64,000 bases of DNA, from contig NC_030383.2 of assembly GCF_001625215.2 (NCBI RefSeq), positions 59,262,949 through 59,326,948 of the forward strand, given 5' to 3'. A program made the translations under genes and the position numbers. Below the pieces are notes generated by a model, which ran no database searches, was not told the DNA's origin, and saw only the letters and a program-made list of their open reading frames with translations. The first letter of the stretch is position 1. The number at the start of each line of letters is the position of its first letter. This stretch comes from Daucus carota subsp. sativus (Eukaryota; Streptophyta; Magnoliopsida; Apiales; Apiaceae). Below are positions 1-11,450 of the stretch, piece after piece.

Positions 1-118
1 ACAAATATAAAATTAAGTAAAATGTTAATATTCATACCCAATAATTCATAATATTTCAATATATAAACTTTACATTTAACATATATGTATCTATGTGTGT
101 GTGTGTGTGTGTCTAGAG

Positions 119-529
119 TTAAGTTCTATGGAGTAAAAAAAAAATTGGAGTATTGGAGTACAAAGTTTGATAAAATGTAATCTAGTCATCTAAATTTCAA
201 TTTTTTTTGTCCAATAATATTTGTAAATATTTGACATCCTGCACATTATGTTCTGCAACATAAACATCGTGATCAAATGGTAGAATAATTACTTTTATAA
301 ATCATAGGACTCTATGTTCTGCAATATAACTAATAATCAGAACAATAATCTTAATACTTGTTAAAGTTGAAAGATATTAATGATTAATTGACAATTATGT
401 GCAAGACAACTTATAAATGATAGATTATATCAAAATTTGGATAATCAAAGATATTATATAAGATCAAACTAAAAAATTATGATTTGTACTCCAATACTCC
501 AATGTTTTTATGTACTCCATAGAACTTAA
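119..529. mobile_element. MITE with long terminal inverted repeats
   Basis: The left end (AAGTTCTATGGAGT..., followed by TTGGAGTATTGGAGTAC) is repeated in inverted orientation at 484-529, giving imperfect terminal inverted repeats of about 45 bp around an AT-rich, non-coding core. The outermost bases read TTAA on both sides, which could reflect a TTA/TAA target of PIF/Harbinger type, but the exact duplication cannot be resolved. A GT run (about 94-112) lies just left and a TA run (532-568) just right. A diverged relative seems to follow at 1110-1465. Confidence 0.6.

Positions 530-531
<2 letters not shown>

Positions 532-568
<37 letters not shown>
532..568. repeat. (TA)n microsatellite
   Basis: About 18 uninterrupted TA units, directly between the MITE on the left and a truncated hAT-type element on the right. 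Confidence 0.9.
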
Positions 569-573
<5 letters not shown>

Positions 574-574
574 T

Positions 575-806
575 TGTATCGGGTTTTTATCGGGTTTCGG
601 GTTCGGATCGGGTTTAAATCGGGCTTCGGGTTTCAGGTCGGGTCTCAGTTCGGAATACCTGAGATCCAGATCCAGATCCAAACTTTTTCGGGTACAAAAA
701 TAAGATCCAGATCCGGATCCAAATCCAAAAAAATCGGGTTCGGGTAGACCCAATCGGGTCGGAACGGGTCGGGTATCCATCGGATCGGGTAAAACTGCCA
801 TCCCTA
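575..806. mobile_element. Truncated hAT-type MITE rich in TCGGGT repeats
   Basis: The segment is dense in TCGGGT/TTCGGG hexamers and GATCCAGATCC units and ends in ACTGCCATCCCTA at 794-806, the complement of the TAGGGATGGCA terminus typical of plant hAT MITEs. No matching left terminus is seen: the left side dissolves into the TA microsatellite. The long GS-rich open frames it gives are repeat artefacts, not genes. Confidence 0.5.
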
Positions 807-1109
807 CCCAGGAACATAGATGCCTTTTTCGTGCCATGCTCCAGATTCTGTGTAGAGTTTAAAATTCTCGTACTGTTTTCATTTTATATATTTTTTGATT
901 TTTTAAAATTGAGGTCACATAGAATCAAATATCTCGTGCTACGTGAGCTCGTGGGTTTCACCGGTGCGCACCCGAAAAATAGCGACTGCGAGTTACTACA
1001 TAAAAAAATAGAACCAATCGTATTTTATAAATTACAATTTAATTGGATGAAATATAAAATATGGAATAAGTTAGATATGATGAGAATTCAGAAAATTTAC
1101 AAAGTCTAC

Positions 1110-1465
1110 GTTTAACTAGAGTTTTGGAGTCCCGTTTATGAAAATAGACCACAGTTCATTTTTCAAATAGATAAAAAATAATTTAATGATTCTAATTTTA
1201 ATTTCTTTTCTAATATTTCAATACATTCGAAAATTCAAAATGAAGTTAATTATTTTTATAAATTACAGGATATTAATTACATTTACTAATAATAATCATA
1301 ACAATTGTTGAAGCCGAAGAATATTACTCATTAACTGAGATTAATGTCTAAAGTTACATGATAAATTATATATATTTCAATAATCATTTATATAAATTTA
1401 TAATTAAGTTACAAAATTATGACTTATACTTCAAAATCGGCTACCCTCCATAAACTTAACTTTTA
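1110..1465. mobile_element. Degenerate MITE related to the 119-529 element
   Basis: Inverted ends (TTAACTAGAGTTTTGGAG against CCCTCCATAAACTTAA) and a core that follows the same word order as the 119-529 element (TTTATAAAT, then TAATAATCA-AACAAT, then TTAATG). Much diverged; boundaries approximate. Confidence 0.4.
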
Positions 1466-1960
1466 GATATAATTTTATATAATGAGTCTATGAGATGGTA
1501 TCGGGTCTGTTTGGGAAACAAAATTAAGGATTTACCAAGAGCTTATAAATCTTTTACAAAAATTGTATCTTTTTATAACTTTTTTGAATATAAATGTTAA
1601 AAAAAATTATTACATATTTATAATATGACGAAAAAAGTAAAGACTTATTTTAAAAGAAAACAATATATTATATTAGTTTTTCAACAAAAAATATTTATTT
1701 AATTTTTTTAAAAAAAAATATTTATTTTTGAAAAATAAAATTTAACTATGGTATACCATTCCTCGGCAGATGCTTAAAGCAGCGGTGCTACAAATCTGCA
1801 TGATAAAGTGCAAAAGAAAAAAATTTGACCATTTCAAGATTATGCAAATTTTCCATACCCCATCTAAGCCCGCGTCTATGTGGAAGATTTTCACAATCCC
1901 CCATTATTTTTCTTCACTCACTCGGTTGGTAACATCATTATCTACAACACTGAGTCCTGT
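1466..1960. other. NAC gene upstream region
   Basis: AT-rich upstream sequence with poly-T/A stretches near 1700-1740. I see no gene or mobile element here; it should hold distal promoter of the NAC gene. Confidence 0.4.
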
Positions 1961-1961
1961 C

Positions 1962-1972
1962 TATATATATAA
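1962..1972 (+). promoter_or_regulatory. TATA box of the NAC gene
   Basis: TATATATATAA sits about 90 bp upstream of the NAC start codon, which predicts transcription starting near 1995-2000 and a leader of about 60 nt. Confidence 0.6.
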
Positions 1973-2058
1973 CAACAAAGATAAACATATGTGAGTACCA
2001 TACAACCTTTACAGCTACCCATTTGAATATTCTCCAGCTCTAAACAAAAGAGGTTTTG

Positions 2059-3633
2059 ATGGCAACTTTTCAACCGGGTTTTCGCTTCTATCCAACAGAA
2101 GAAGAACTTGTTTCGTTCTATCTCAGCCACAGGCTACAAGGCCACAACCAAACTGATCTTGATAGAGTTATCCCTGTCGTCGACATTTACGATCTCGAAC
2201 CATCGCAGCTACCAAGTAAGTGGTGCAGATTGTTGAAATATAGCATAACATCTATATTTTTCTAACAAACTAACAGATATTAGTTGAATAATGTTTGTTG
2301 TAGCGTAAGATCATGTTGTTTTGGTTTTATCTGATCATCTTAAGATTTAGATGAGTTACGTTACTTAACATGGTAACAGAGTCGAAACTCAATTATATGA
2401 TTGAGAAGAGTGTTTTTATTCAGGGCATAAGATCATGTTTTGCATTTTATTGAAGTTTTTGTGAACTGTTTTAGACTATTCGGGAGAGTTGTGCAGAGAG
2501 GACAAGGAACAATGGTTCTTTTTCGTGCCAATGCACGAGAGAGAGGCTCGGGGAGGGAGGACTAATCGAACCACAGCTTCCGGATACTGGAAAGCGACGG
2601 GGTCACCTAGTTATGTTTATTCTTCGCAAAACAAGGTGATCGGAGTGAAGAAAACTATGGTTTATTACAGAGGGAAAGCTCCGTTAGGTCGAAAAACCAG
2701 GTGGAAGATGAACGAATATAAAGCCATTGAAGAACAAGTCATCGCCGGAGCCTCTACTAGTTGTGCTGCTCCAAGGGTAATTAAATTCTTCCACTTTGTT
2801 TTACTATTAATCTTCTAGCGCTTTCCGTACAGAAATAAGTCTTAATCCTAATCTAGTAAAAACCCAGACATCCAGAAATTAGTCTGTATTTTTTGGAACT
2901 TGCAATTTTAATATTCAGATTACATATATATTTGGTACATAAATGCAGAAAATACTAACATCCAATAATAATTTGATCATGGGTTAGACCTTTCATTTTT
3001 GTTTATCATTGATGAATCTTGATCCAGTGATATTTCTGTTTCTCTATTTACGGGATGTCGAGAGTTCGAAACTTATCTGAGTTTAAAACTTGTTGTGGCA
3101 AAAGAGAGCTTTCATAATCAGACATCAAAACCCTACTTAGATATCTGACAGTACTAGACAATTCACGACAAGGAACATGCATGATTCGAAAGTAATTTCT
3201 TCGATAGTAACTTATGATGCTGCTGCGCAAATACTCCTTGTAGCCTAAATCACGCGTCACTCAGTCCTTCATGCTTTTTTTCACTAAATACTTATGTTGT
3301 TCACTTGAAGCTAATTAAGTACTTAAATCATCTAAATAGAAATGCCCTTTTCTTTGCATGCAGTTGCGGCATGAGATGAGCGTATGCCGAGTCTATGTGA
3401 TATCCGGCACATTTCGAGCATTCGATCGACGACCACTGGGAACAGCGATCATGGAGCCAGTAGATGAGCCGCAAGATGGCCAAGAAAATATAGTTACGAG
3501 AACAAGCTCATCTGCCGAATATATCTACAGAGAAACAGATATTGGCAATACAATGATCATAGACAATGCAGGCGTTTCTTGTTCCGAACCGATGATCATA
3601 CATCATGCTGCGCCATTTTCCGGGGAGGATTAA
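2059..3633 (+). CDS. NAC090: NAC domain transcription factor, NAC090 type
   Basis: Three exons: 2059-2215, 2475-2776, 3364-3633 (729 nt, 242 aa), all with GT-AG introns and matching phases. The start is the ATG at 2059 opening [18 protein letters not shown]. The NAC domain runs from residue 5 to about 155: subdomain A ([16 protein letters not shown]), B/C ([27 protein letters not shown]), D ([27 protein letters not shown]), and E in exon 3 ([17 protein letters not shown]). The two introns fall at the usual NAC positions. The tail of about 85 residues is short and acidic, as in the ANAC036/061/090 clade. Wording is closest, from memory, to Arabidopsis ANAC090 (At5g22380), and the two downstream genes support that. 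A nuclear DNA-binding role is inferred from the family. Confidence 0.92.
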
Positions 3634-5732
3634 CAGTTTAATTGATCGTTACGCTAACTATAGTGATAATAATTCAAACATATCCGGTATATCCCGTTTC
3701 TAGTAAATTCGATCTTAGTGGGAGATTGTCTAACCGGCCTGGCCTAAAATTTCCTGTTCAGAGTATCTATTCGAAAGTAGATTACTTTGATGCTAAAATA
3801 ATTTAAAAGTTGTTACGTGCGTTCTTTCTTCTTTGGTCTATAAAATATAGTAGCTATTTAATTTTGTCCTGGTCGGTAGACTTGTGTAATATTTCTTACT
3901 TTATGCGAATTCTTTTGTGATTTTTTATTTTTTTTTTCCACAATTCTATTGTGATTTTATATGCGGGAGAATCTGTTCCTAGTACATAAGAAAGAACTGG
4001 GAAAAGTTCCGTTCCACTGACTTTGAATAACCTTAATATGTCGGTATTTCTTTTGCGAAAAGTGATACCGCAAAGTAACATTACTTTTTGAATCGCGAAA
4101 GGACAGATGATGGATGAAATTGAAAATGACTACCTGCAGTATAAAAAAAAAAATCAATATAGGCTCCAAAAAAACCTTAAAAGTCATGTGCTCAACAATT
4201 CTTAACATATATTTGAAATTAAATAATTAAATGGAAAAAGTTTGACATGAGCATTTTTTTGACTAATATGATTTATAATCTTATAACTAAATATTATTCC
4301 CATAAATTTTCCAAAAACGCCGGAGTCTAAATATAAGACCGGAGAAAACAAAAGATAAATCCTTAATCTCTTGAACTATCCAATCATACTCTTATTCATA
4401 TTCTTTTTATTTCCTAATTATTTTTAGAAGATTTAAGAGTGTATTTTGTTGATGTAGATATTTCTGATTGATTACATTGATTGAGTACTTTTAAAAAATT
4501 CAAGAGTATATTTTGTTGATTCAGATATTTCAGATTAATTTAATTGATTTATATTAGCGAATTCGCAACTTATACGTCTAAGTGCAAGCATCGTTATACC
4601 TGGTATTTAAATTCATCTCATGGATATTGGATATTATTAAGCTGGTAAATACCACATATTGTTCTTTTAGTTCAAATCAAAATACGCATTGTTTCAAGAA
4701 AGGGAAAATAATTATTCTCAGATATTTAACTATAACACAAGTACAACCAAATTCAATTACACATTTAATTTCATCTCTGATCTCAACGATTAACTTTCGT
4801 ACATCAATTCTTATCATCTAATTGCTACTCTAAGACTAGAAAGTATGCATAATGATTTTACTTTTTCTATTATAAGGACTCCCTTTTTCCTACGAGAGAA
4901 ATATGACAATAAATGTAATAAAATCTAATAAATGCAAAAATAACTTAGAATATGAGGAGAAATATGATCATAAAAATAACATATCAATTTATATGTAGAA
5001 GATGGCAAGAAAAAATTTCAGTACAAAGAGATATTCTCTTTATTTTTTTATGTTTTAAATTTAGCACACAATCTTAAATATTTAGACAACATAAGAAAGT
5101 CTTGGTTATATATTATATATAGAAAATAATAATTTTAAAATAATGATATTATCTATTCATATATGTTAAAAGTCAAACCGTCAAATATAAAATAAAATAT
5201 ATGATTTGTTAATCGGCTGTATTGAACTCTTGACAGGGTTTTTGATTGTCCGAGTCTCCCCTTCTGCGTTAAAAATAAATCATAAAATCATGCAAATAAT
5301 AAACAATTTCATACTGTACTCGTAGTTAAGTTTCCAGTTCCACAGGTCAACTAGTAAACAAAAACAATAATAATTCGAAGCTCACACGTATATAATTTGT
5401 TAATGGGCTGTATTGAACTCTTGATATACCGTTGGCCGTTTAGAAATATTGAAGTGGGTTCATGTGTCCAGGTCCAGTCCGGAGTTTTCGGAGTCCTGTC
5501 TCTTAATTCTTTTTTTTTTTTTTAAATCCTTAATTCTTAAAATACTGAGATTGATACTTTGCACCTAAATTTCCTCTTCTATCTTAGACCACTTTAAAAA
5601 TCACCCATTAATTCTAAAAAATTATTTATCAATTATATTTTAGTTTAATTAAAAAAATTGATTTTGTTTATAAAAAATTTAATAATTTTTAACGGTTCTT
5701 AAATTGTTTAACAAATGAGTAGTTCCAATATT

Positions 5733-5778
<46 letters not shown>

Positions 5779-6930
5779 ATACATATACATATATATTAAA
5801 TTTAAGTGAATATTTTATATTATTTAGAAACTAAAATATTTTGTCTTGATAGATTTTTTTATATTTATAATTATATAACATAAATATATATTATTCAATC
5901 TTGACACTTCATAGTTAAATTAAACACTTAGCAAAAAAGAATTAAAAACTTAGAAAAAAAGAATAAGACAATTAATCAAATTTAAAAACTTAGCAAAAAA
6001 AAAAAGACAATTAATCAGAAGAGCGAATTTTTTTTTTTTTTTGTCATGAACATTTGTACGTGATTGCCAAAACATTAAAACTACCAATAAAGTAACCATT
6101 TTTTTTTCTTTGGTTGATTAGCTTTTTATTTCTAAAGGAATAGTAAGCAAGAGTCGAAAGAGAATTCAATTGCTGTACTTTAGAAATGTTTCACTGTTGG
6201 GGTAGCTTTGATGGTGAAGAATAAATTTTTCAAATGATTAAATAAATAGGGAATTTAGAGAAAATATTCTTTTTTGTCCATATATTTGCAAAACTATGAT
6301 ATGCCTACCATTGTTGCAAACATACGTTGTCTTTACATTACAGCTTTAGTTAAAACATTTGCACATATATTGATATGTTTTGCATCTCATCTCACCATTC
6401 TCTCTATCCTCTCTCCTCGCACTCTGTCTCATCGTCAGCATGCCAACACCAAGCTCCCAAACAAATATTAAATTAAATGCAAAAAACTATTGTTCAACTC
6501 TCAATTAACATCCATACTGGATCGTAACTCGTCTTGAGTCAACTCGCTACGGGTCAGGTTAGATCTGACGATTCATAGCATTTCGAAATTAGATATCAAG
6601 CATGCTTATACCAGGTTACAACAGAAAATTTCGAAGTGCAAGAGAGGGGGATGTGAGAGGAATTGTGTGCGTGCGGTTGTGGGATTGTGGTGACGATAGT
6701 GAGTAGCGGTGGGAGGAGGTTATATAAGTATGTGAAAATCAACGAAAATGGTTGTTTTGAATTGATTTTGTGGTTGATTTCGTTATATTTGCAACCAGGT
6801 GCAACTTAATATAATATTCAACAGATTTTTCAAAGTTGCATTATGGTTGCATATAAGATTGCTAACAGTTGCAGATGCAACACCGTATTTTTGCAATTTT
6901 TGTTGCAAGATAGTATTTTTGCAATTTGTT
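3634..6930. other. AT-rich intergenic region
   Basis: No convincing gene. It holds an imperfect duplication of about 80 bp at 4425-4555 (ATTTTGTTGAT...GATATTTC units), two copies of a TTGTTAAT-GGCTGTATTGAACTCTTGA block at 5206 and 5395, a TA microsatellite at 5738-5769, poly-T and poly-A runs at 5510-6045, and a stretch rich in GTTGCA words at 6780-6925 that looks like degraded repeat. Confidence 0.5.
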
Positions 6931-7340
6931 TAACATCCGAGCTCATAACTAGATGCATACCGGACCCAACAACCCACCACATGTCGGTCCAAAAGTGCTA
7001 GCAAATTGATGTACATTAGTTATTTGCTTGTGCTTATAAAGGCCCGTACACTCTTTTAACTAATGGATGTGGGATGTTACAAACACCCCCTCTTATATGC
7101 TCGACGTCCTCGTCGAGCCCACAATCAAACTTACGAAATCCGGGCAATACCTTGGCACTTCCGGCCAGGTAGAGCTCTGATAGCATTTATAACATCCGAG
7201 CTCATAATTAGATGAATACCAGATCCAACAACCCATCACAGGGTGGCCCAAAAATGCTAGCAAATTGGTATACACAAGTTATTTACTTATGTTTATAAAG
7301 ACCCAAATACTCTTTTAATTAATCGACGTGGGATGTTACA
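6931..7340 (-). mobile_element. TRIM retroelement (miniature LTR retrotransposon)
   Basis: Two direct repeats of 151 bp (6931-7081 and 7190-7340, roughly 85-90% alike by eye) flank a 108 bp core. Read on the minus strand, each repeat starts TGTAACATCCCAC. The core begins with TGCTATCAGAGCTC, close to the initiator tRNA-Met primer-binding site TGGTATCAGAGC, and ends with the purine-rich AAGAGGGGGTGTT just before the second repeat. There is no coding capacity, so it would depend on proteins supplied elsewhere. No clear 5 bp target duplication, so the ends may be slightly off or the site rearranged. Confidence 0.8.
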
Positions 7341-7807
7341 AATACACTCTTGCTTATCTTAAGGGACTTTATCACAATTTTTTTCTTTATTACGATTCTA
7401 ATAAATACTCCCTCCTTCCCATTTTAATTGTCCACTTAGCCAAAATCACACATATTAAGAAATCATAAATATAACTCATTTTGTCTACTATCATTGCACG
7501 GATTACACAAAAAAAGATAAAACTCATCTGCCATATTAATTACTTACGGAATACTACAATGTTAGACTTGTTCACATATAAGCTTCACAGCCAGCTTTAC
7601 GTGTAAACCTCAACAGTCATCCAGAAAACATAATTCAAGTGAAACAAATTTCCCTCTAAAACTTTTAGCTTCGATTTAAATTTTGCTCTATAATGAATTT
7701 TTTAGTGTTGCAAAATTTTAAATTTCCCTCTCAATTTTGTCTACAAAATAAAGTCCCAAGCTTTGTTCACAAGATCAGATTCAGTGATTTCTTGGTGTTC
7801 TTATACA

Positions 7808-9560
7808 ATGAGTTTTATAAATAATTTTGACTTGAACCTTTCACCAAGATCAGATGAGCTACATTCAAATGATTCTCGACAAATTGATCTTAATAAAGGT
7901 ACTTCTAAAAGCTTTTTATTGTTAAATATCTGTAAGTTTTTTAATCTTTTTTAAAGCAAACATGTTTGTTTTATCACAGACTTGGAAGATGTATCAGATG
8001 AAGAAACTTTGCACCTGGGACAAATGGAATTAGCTATTGATTCGAATCAACCCCTACTTGATCATAGTAATTTTATATTATACTCGCATATGTTCTTGTG
8101 AAGAGATGGCCTTGTAATTGTCACAATGTTTTTTTGCTTTTACAGGTGAACAAGATGGATTCGAGGAAGGACATGATGGATCACAAGGCGAACAAGATAG
8201 TAGATTGCAAAGCCAGCGAGCATCCAGAAAAAATAAGAATCTGTCTAATGAAGATCGAAGACGGATTTATCAGACTTTACTAACTAAAAGTGTCGATGGA
8301 AAGCTTCGCAGGGGCACAATAAGAGAGGTTTCAGCAATATTTTCTATATCAAGTCGCACAGTTGCGCGTATATGGAAGCAGGCTACACAATCTTCCAACA
8401 ATGGTGCAATCAATGTCAGTCACAAAAGAAGCAAAAATTGTGGACGTAAAAGAATTGAAATAGATCCGGAGCAAATCAAAAAAGTCCCTCTATCTCGCAG
8501 AACAAGTCTGGAATCTTTGGCGTATGCTATAAATGTGAGCAAATCAACTTTGCATCGGAATTTTAAATCAGGACGGCTTCGTCGACATAGCAATCATGTG
8601 AAACCATATTTGAAGGACTCTAACAAGAAAGCAAGAGCTCAGTTTTCTTTGTCTATGATCGACAAAAGTAGCTTACCACATGATCCTCATTTTAAGGACA
8701 TGAATGACATGATACATATCGATGAAAAATGGTTCTATATTAGCAAAAAGGCTGAGAAGTACTATCTTTTGCCTGAGGAAAGTGATCCCGTACGCACTTG
8801 CAAGAGCAAGAATTTTTTGACAAAAGTGATGTTCTTAACTGCAATTGCAAGACCAAGATTTGATTCAGACGGAAAAGAAGTTTTCTCTGGAAAGATTGGA
8901 ATTTTTCCATTTGTTACGAAGGAACCCGCCAAAAGGAGCAGCGCTAATAGACCCGCTGGAACTCTTGAAACGAAGCCAATCACTTCAGTTGGAAGGGACA
9001 TTGCAAGAACATTTTTGATTACCAAAGTTCTTCCTGCTATTTTGGAGAAGTGGCCGGCTCGTGATGTGAATAAGCCTATACTTATTCAACAGGACAACGC
9101 TAGAACACACATTAATCCAGATGATGAAGAGTTTCGTTTAGCTGTGCAAAGGTGTGGTTTAAACGTTCAGTTAATTTGTCAGCCTCCTAACTCGCCAGAC
9201 TTGAATGTGTTGGACCTCGGCTTTTTTAGTGCAATTCAGAATCTGCACTATAAAGAGGCTCCCAGGACTGTAGACGAGCTAATCACCTCTGTAGAAAACG
9301 CATACAATGCGTTCTCAACCGTTAAGTCGAATCGTATATTCTTAACTTTGCAACAGTGCATGATCGAAATAATGAAAGCCAGAGGTTCTAATGGTTACAA
9401 AATCCCCCACATGAAGAAAGGTTCTTTAGAAAGAAATGGCAAACTACCTTCAACTTCAGTGCGATGCAAAACTTGTAGAAGAGACGATGAACTGGCTGAA
9501 TTGTTCTTAATATCTCTGGCCAGAACTGTTATATCTTATCAGTCATGTTGCATTTGTTAG
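7808..9560 (+). CDS. Mariner transposase, DD39D
   Basis: Exons 7808-7898, 7980-8066 and 8146-9560 splice in phase to a 530 aa protein. N-terminal part: MSFINNFDLNLSP, then an acidic linker, then helix-turn-helix DNA-binding regions at about residues 90-200 (ISSRTVARIWK; INVSKSTLHRNFK). The catalytic triad is visible: Asp252 in HIDEKWFY, Asp376 in IQQDNARTH and Asp416 in NSPDLNVLDLGFF, with 39 residues between the last two. DD39D is the plant MLE signature. The C-terminal CKTCRRDDE follows. There are no stops or frameshifts. It would cut and paste the surrounding element and possibly the MITEs with related ends. The N-terminus contains DLNLSP, matching the DLNxxP form of the EAR repression motif. 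The end of the last exon (after about residue 510) is less certain, as a further small splice is possible. Confidence 0.93.
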
Positions 9561-10266
9561 TTCATATCCTAAATGTAAATAAAATTTATGCTCCAGAGTT
9601 ATTGTATTACTGTGACTGGCTGGCTTTAGTAGTAAAGAGATTGAAGAAGGGTGGGGAGCAGCAGCAATTTAAGGATTAGTATGTTACCAACTTTATAAGA
9701 AGCAAGGAAACTTCACATTCTTGACAAATATAGGACCAACTTCACATGCAGTATTTTAGTGATCTGGTATGTTAAAATATGCAATGTTCACAGCTGGTGT
9801 GTTGAGTCCAGGGATCTATATTCAACTGGTGCATTAGTAATTTTAATTTTTCTGTGCTTCTTTTATTTTTTTTTTCTTTTTTACCTTTGTCGAGAGAATT
9901 GTCTTTGTCGAGATGTGTACTTGGTTTTTCTGTATGCTTTGTTTTTAATTCAAGCAAAGCCTTGGCGCAAATTTTGGCTCGATAATGTCTATAATTAACC
10001 TAGTTACTCAGTTTGCACCATAAAGCAAATCAGACTACTTGTAAAATACATCATGCATGCTTCTGGTATTCACTCAGGAGAATAGTAAACATAGTATCAA
10101 CACTTCAAAACTTATATGCATTCAACCGTAAAAAAGAACAAAAGATGCGTGCATGACAAAGCTGAATTAAAAAATCTCTTACTATCATTAAAACAAGATC
10201 ATAGTTGCATTTTCAGATAAGTTACATAGGCAAAAAAAGAAGCTAAAACAAGCGACAACTCTTACT
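9561..10266. other. Mariner element interior between convergent genes
   Basis: AT-rich 3' region of the transposase; it lies between the stops of two convergent open frames. T-rich run at 9840-9890. No further coding signal. Confidence 0.5.
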
Positions 10267-10485
10267 TCATTCACGACCTCTTAATATGATCGGAAAATAA
10301 ATTGCAGTAAAAATAAAAATAATTTCTAGCAATGATTCACTCAAAGGCATCATTTCTGGCGGAGGTAATTCATTCCGATCTTGCTCCATTTCGACACCTT
10401 GTTCCTCCGGGTTGCCAGCTTCTTCAGGATGAGAAGGCATGTCTTTTTCTTCCTCTGGTATTTCATTTAGATCAAAATTACTCAT
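10267..10485 (-). CDS. Small second open frame of the mariner element
   Basis: 72 aa on the strand opposite the transposase, inside the right end of the element. It opens MSNFDLNEIPEEE, echoing the transposase start (MSFINNFDLNLSP); DLNEIP is an exact DLNxxP match. Residues 11-46 are acidic and proline-rich. The C-terminus (SLLEIIFIFTAIYFPIIL then RGRE) reads as one membrane-spanning helix with a basic cap, as in a tail-anchored protein. A TATA-like run at 10535-10550 sits 50-65 bp upstream on this strand. It could be a real accessory gene, or the first exon of another MLE joined as a chimeric right end. I know of no described function. Confidence 0.5.
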   Translation of the reverse strand: MSNFDLNEIPEEEKDMPSHPEEAGNPEEQGVEMEQDRNELPPPEMMPLSESLLEIIFIFTAIYFPIILRGRE

Positions 10486-11091
10486 ATTGTTGTGACGTTA
10501 AATTTACTTGAATGAACGTGATTGCAGGATATGTGTATATATATATATATACAAAAATGAGCCTCCTGGTCTTGTTCTATAAAACAACTCCTCGGTTTCT
10601 TTGCATAAAAATTTATTAAGGTTGTAGGAAATTTATGGGGATTGTGCATATGGGGAGTAATAGTCAATTCTTGAAACTACAAGATTTGCTTTGAATGAAG
10701 AACTGGACTAATATTATGGGAAATTTTTTTTTTGCTAAGTGGACAATTAAAATGAGAAGGAGGGAGTAATAAATAAGGTTCGAATTTTTAGATTTATGGG
10801 CGGGATTTTTGAATTTCATCCGAATTTAATTGATGTGAAAATGTATTTAATCTTTATATTTATATAAAGAAGGATCCCAAAGAGGATGACGTGTAGCCTC
10901 TCAAATCTCCTCTTTTACATTTCCTCAATTCCTAGACTCCCATGTCTATTTTCTCTCAAATGATAGGATTTCAGTGTTAGTTAATTCTGCAATTTTGAAA
11001 TTCCAGGCAGAAATCGAAAAGTCTCCTGTTAATTATTACTCTAACTTTACTACTTCAGTTACATATTTGTAAAGGCTGAAACTCTGAGTAT

Positions 11092-11230
11092 TTAGCTTCA
11101 GCTCCACACCTCAAAGCTAACATATTTCGCTTCCGGTGTTGCTCCTACGATGATTACGTTAATCAAGTAATTTCAACGGCGTTCCCTGACTTCCACTCCT
11201 CCAATTTTGTCGATGCCAATTCATTCAAGG
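11092..11230 (+). pseudogene. Exon-like fragment inside Helitron, unrecognised
   Basis: An open stretch of about 45 codons containing FRFRCCSYDDYVNQVISTAF and then PDFHSSNFVDANSFK ends exactly at a GT donor (AAG|GTTAGA), as a captured host exon would. I do not recognise the parent protein. Part of it is repeated downstream (11298-11390) with the following intron sequence. Confidence 0.4.
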
Positions 11231-11390
11231 TTAGATTCTGATTTTCCCCCTCATTTTTGGGTCGATTATGTTTATTATGTTTAGGATTTTGATGTAGTTT
11301 CAACGGCGTTCACTGACTTCCACTCCTCCGACTCTGATTCCCCCCTCATTATTTGGGTCGATTATGTTTATTATTTTTAGGATTTTGATA
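11168..11390 (+). repeat. Tandem duplication within Helitron
   Basis: The block starting TTTCAACGGCGTTC and ending near TTAGGATTTTGAT occurs twice (from 11172 and from 11299); the second copy lacks part of the exon-like segment. Confidence 0.7.
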
Positions 11391-11450
11391 TTTTTTGCGT
11401 TGAAAAAGGATGAAGAAATAAGGGCTTAGTTTCTGGGATGTGGCTGTTAA

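Larger units (their letters stand above)
7408..10766 (+). mobile_element. Complete mariner-like element (plant MLE)
   Basis: Terminal inverted repeats of 33 bp differ at one position (left CTCCCTCCTTCCCATTTTAA, right the complement of CTCCCTCCTTCTCATTTTAA), and TA flanks both ends (7406-7407 and 10767-10768), the mariner target duplication. The 3359 bp element carries an intact three-exon transposase (7808-9560) and a second small open frame on the opposite strand (10267-10485). The near-perfect ends and unbroken transposase suggest recent arrival and possible autonomy. The TIR belongs to the Stowaway group, and several Stowaway MITEs with related ends lie elsewhere in this window. Confidence 0.95.

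Noticed and set aside
532..837. Long minus-strand frames rich in Gly-Ser and Arg-Pro
   Set aside because: They come from TCGGGT/GATCCA repeats of a hAT-type MITE and a TA microsatellite; composition is repetitive and no protein family fits.
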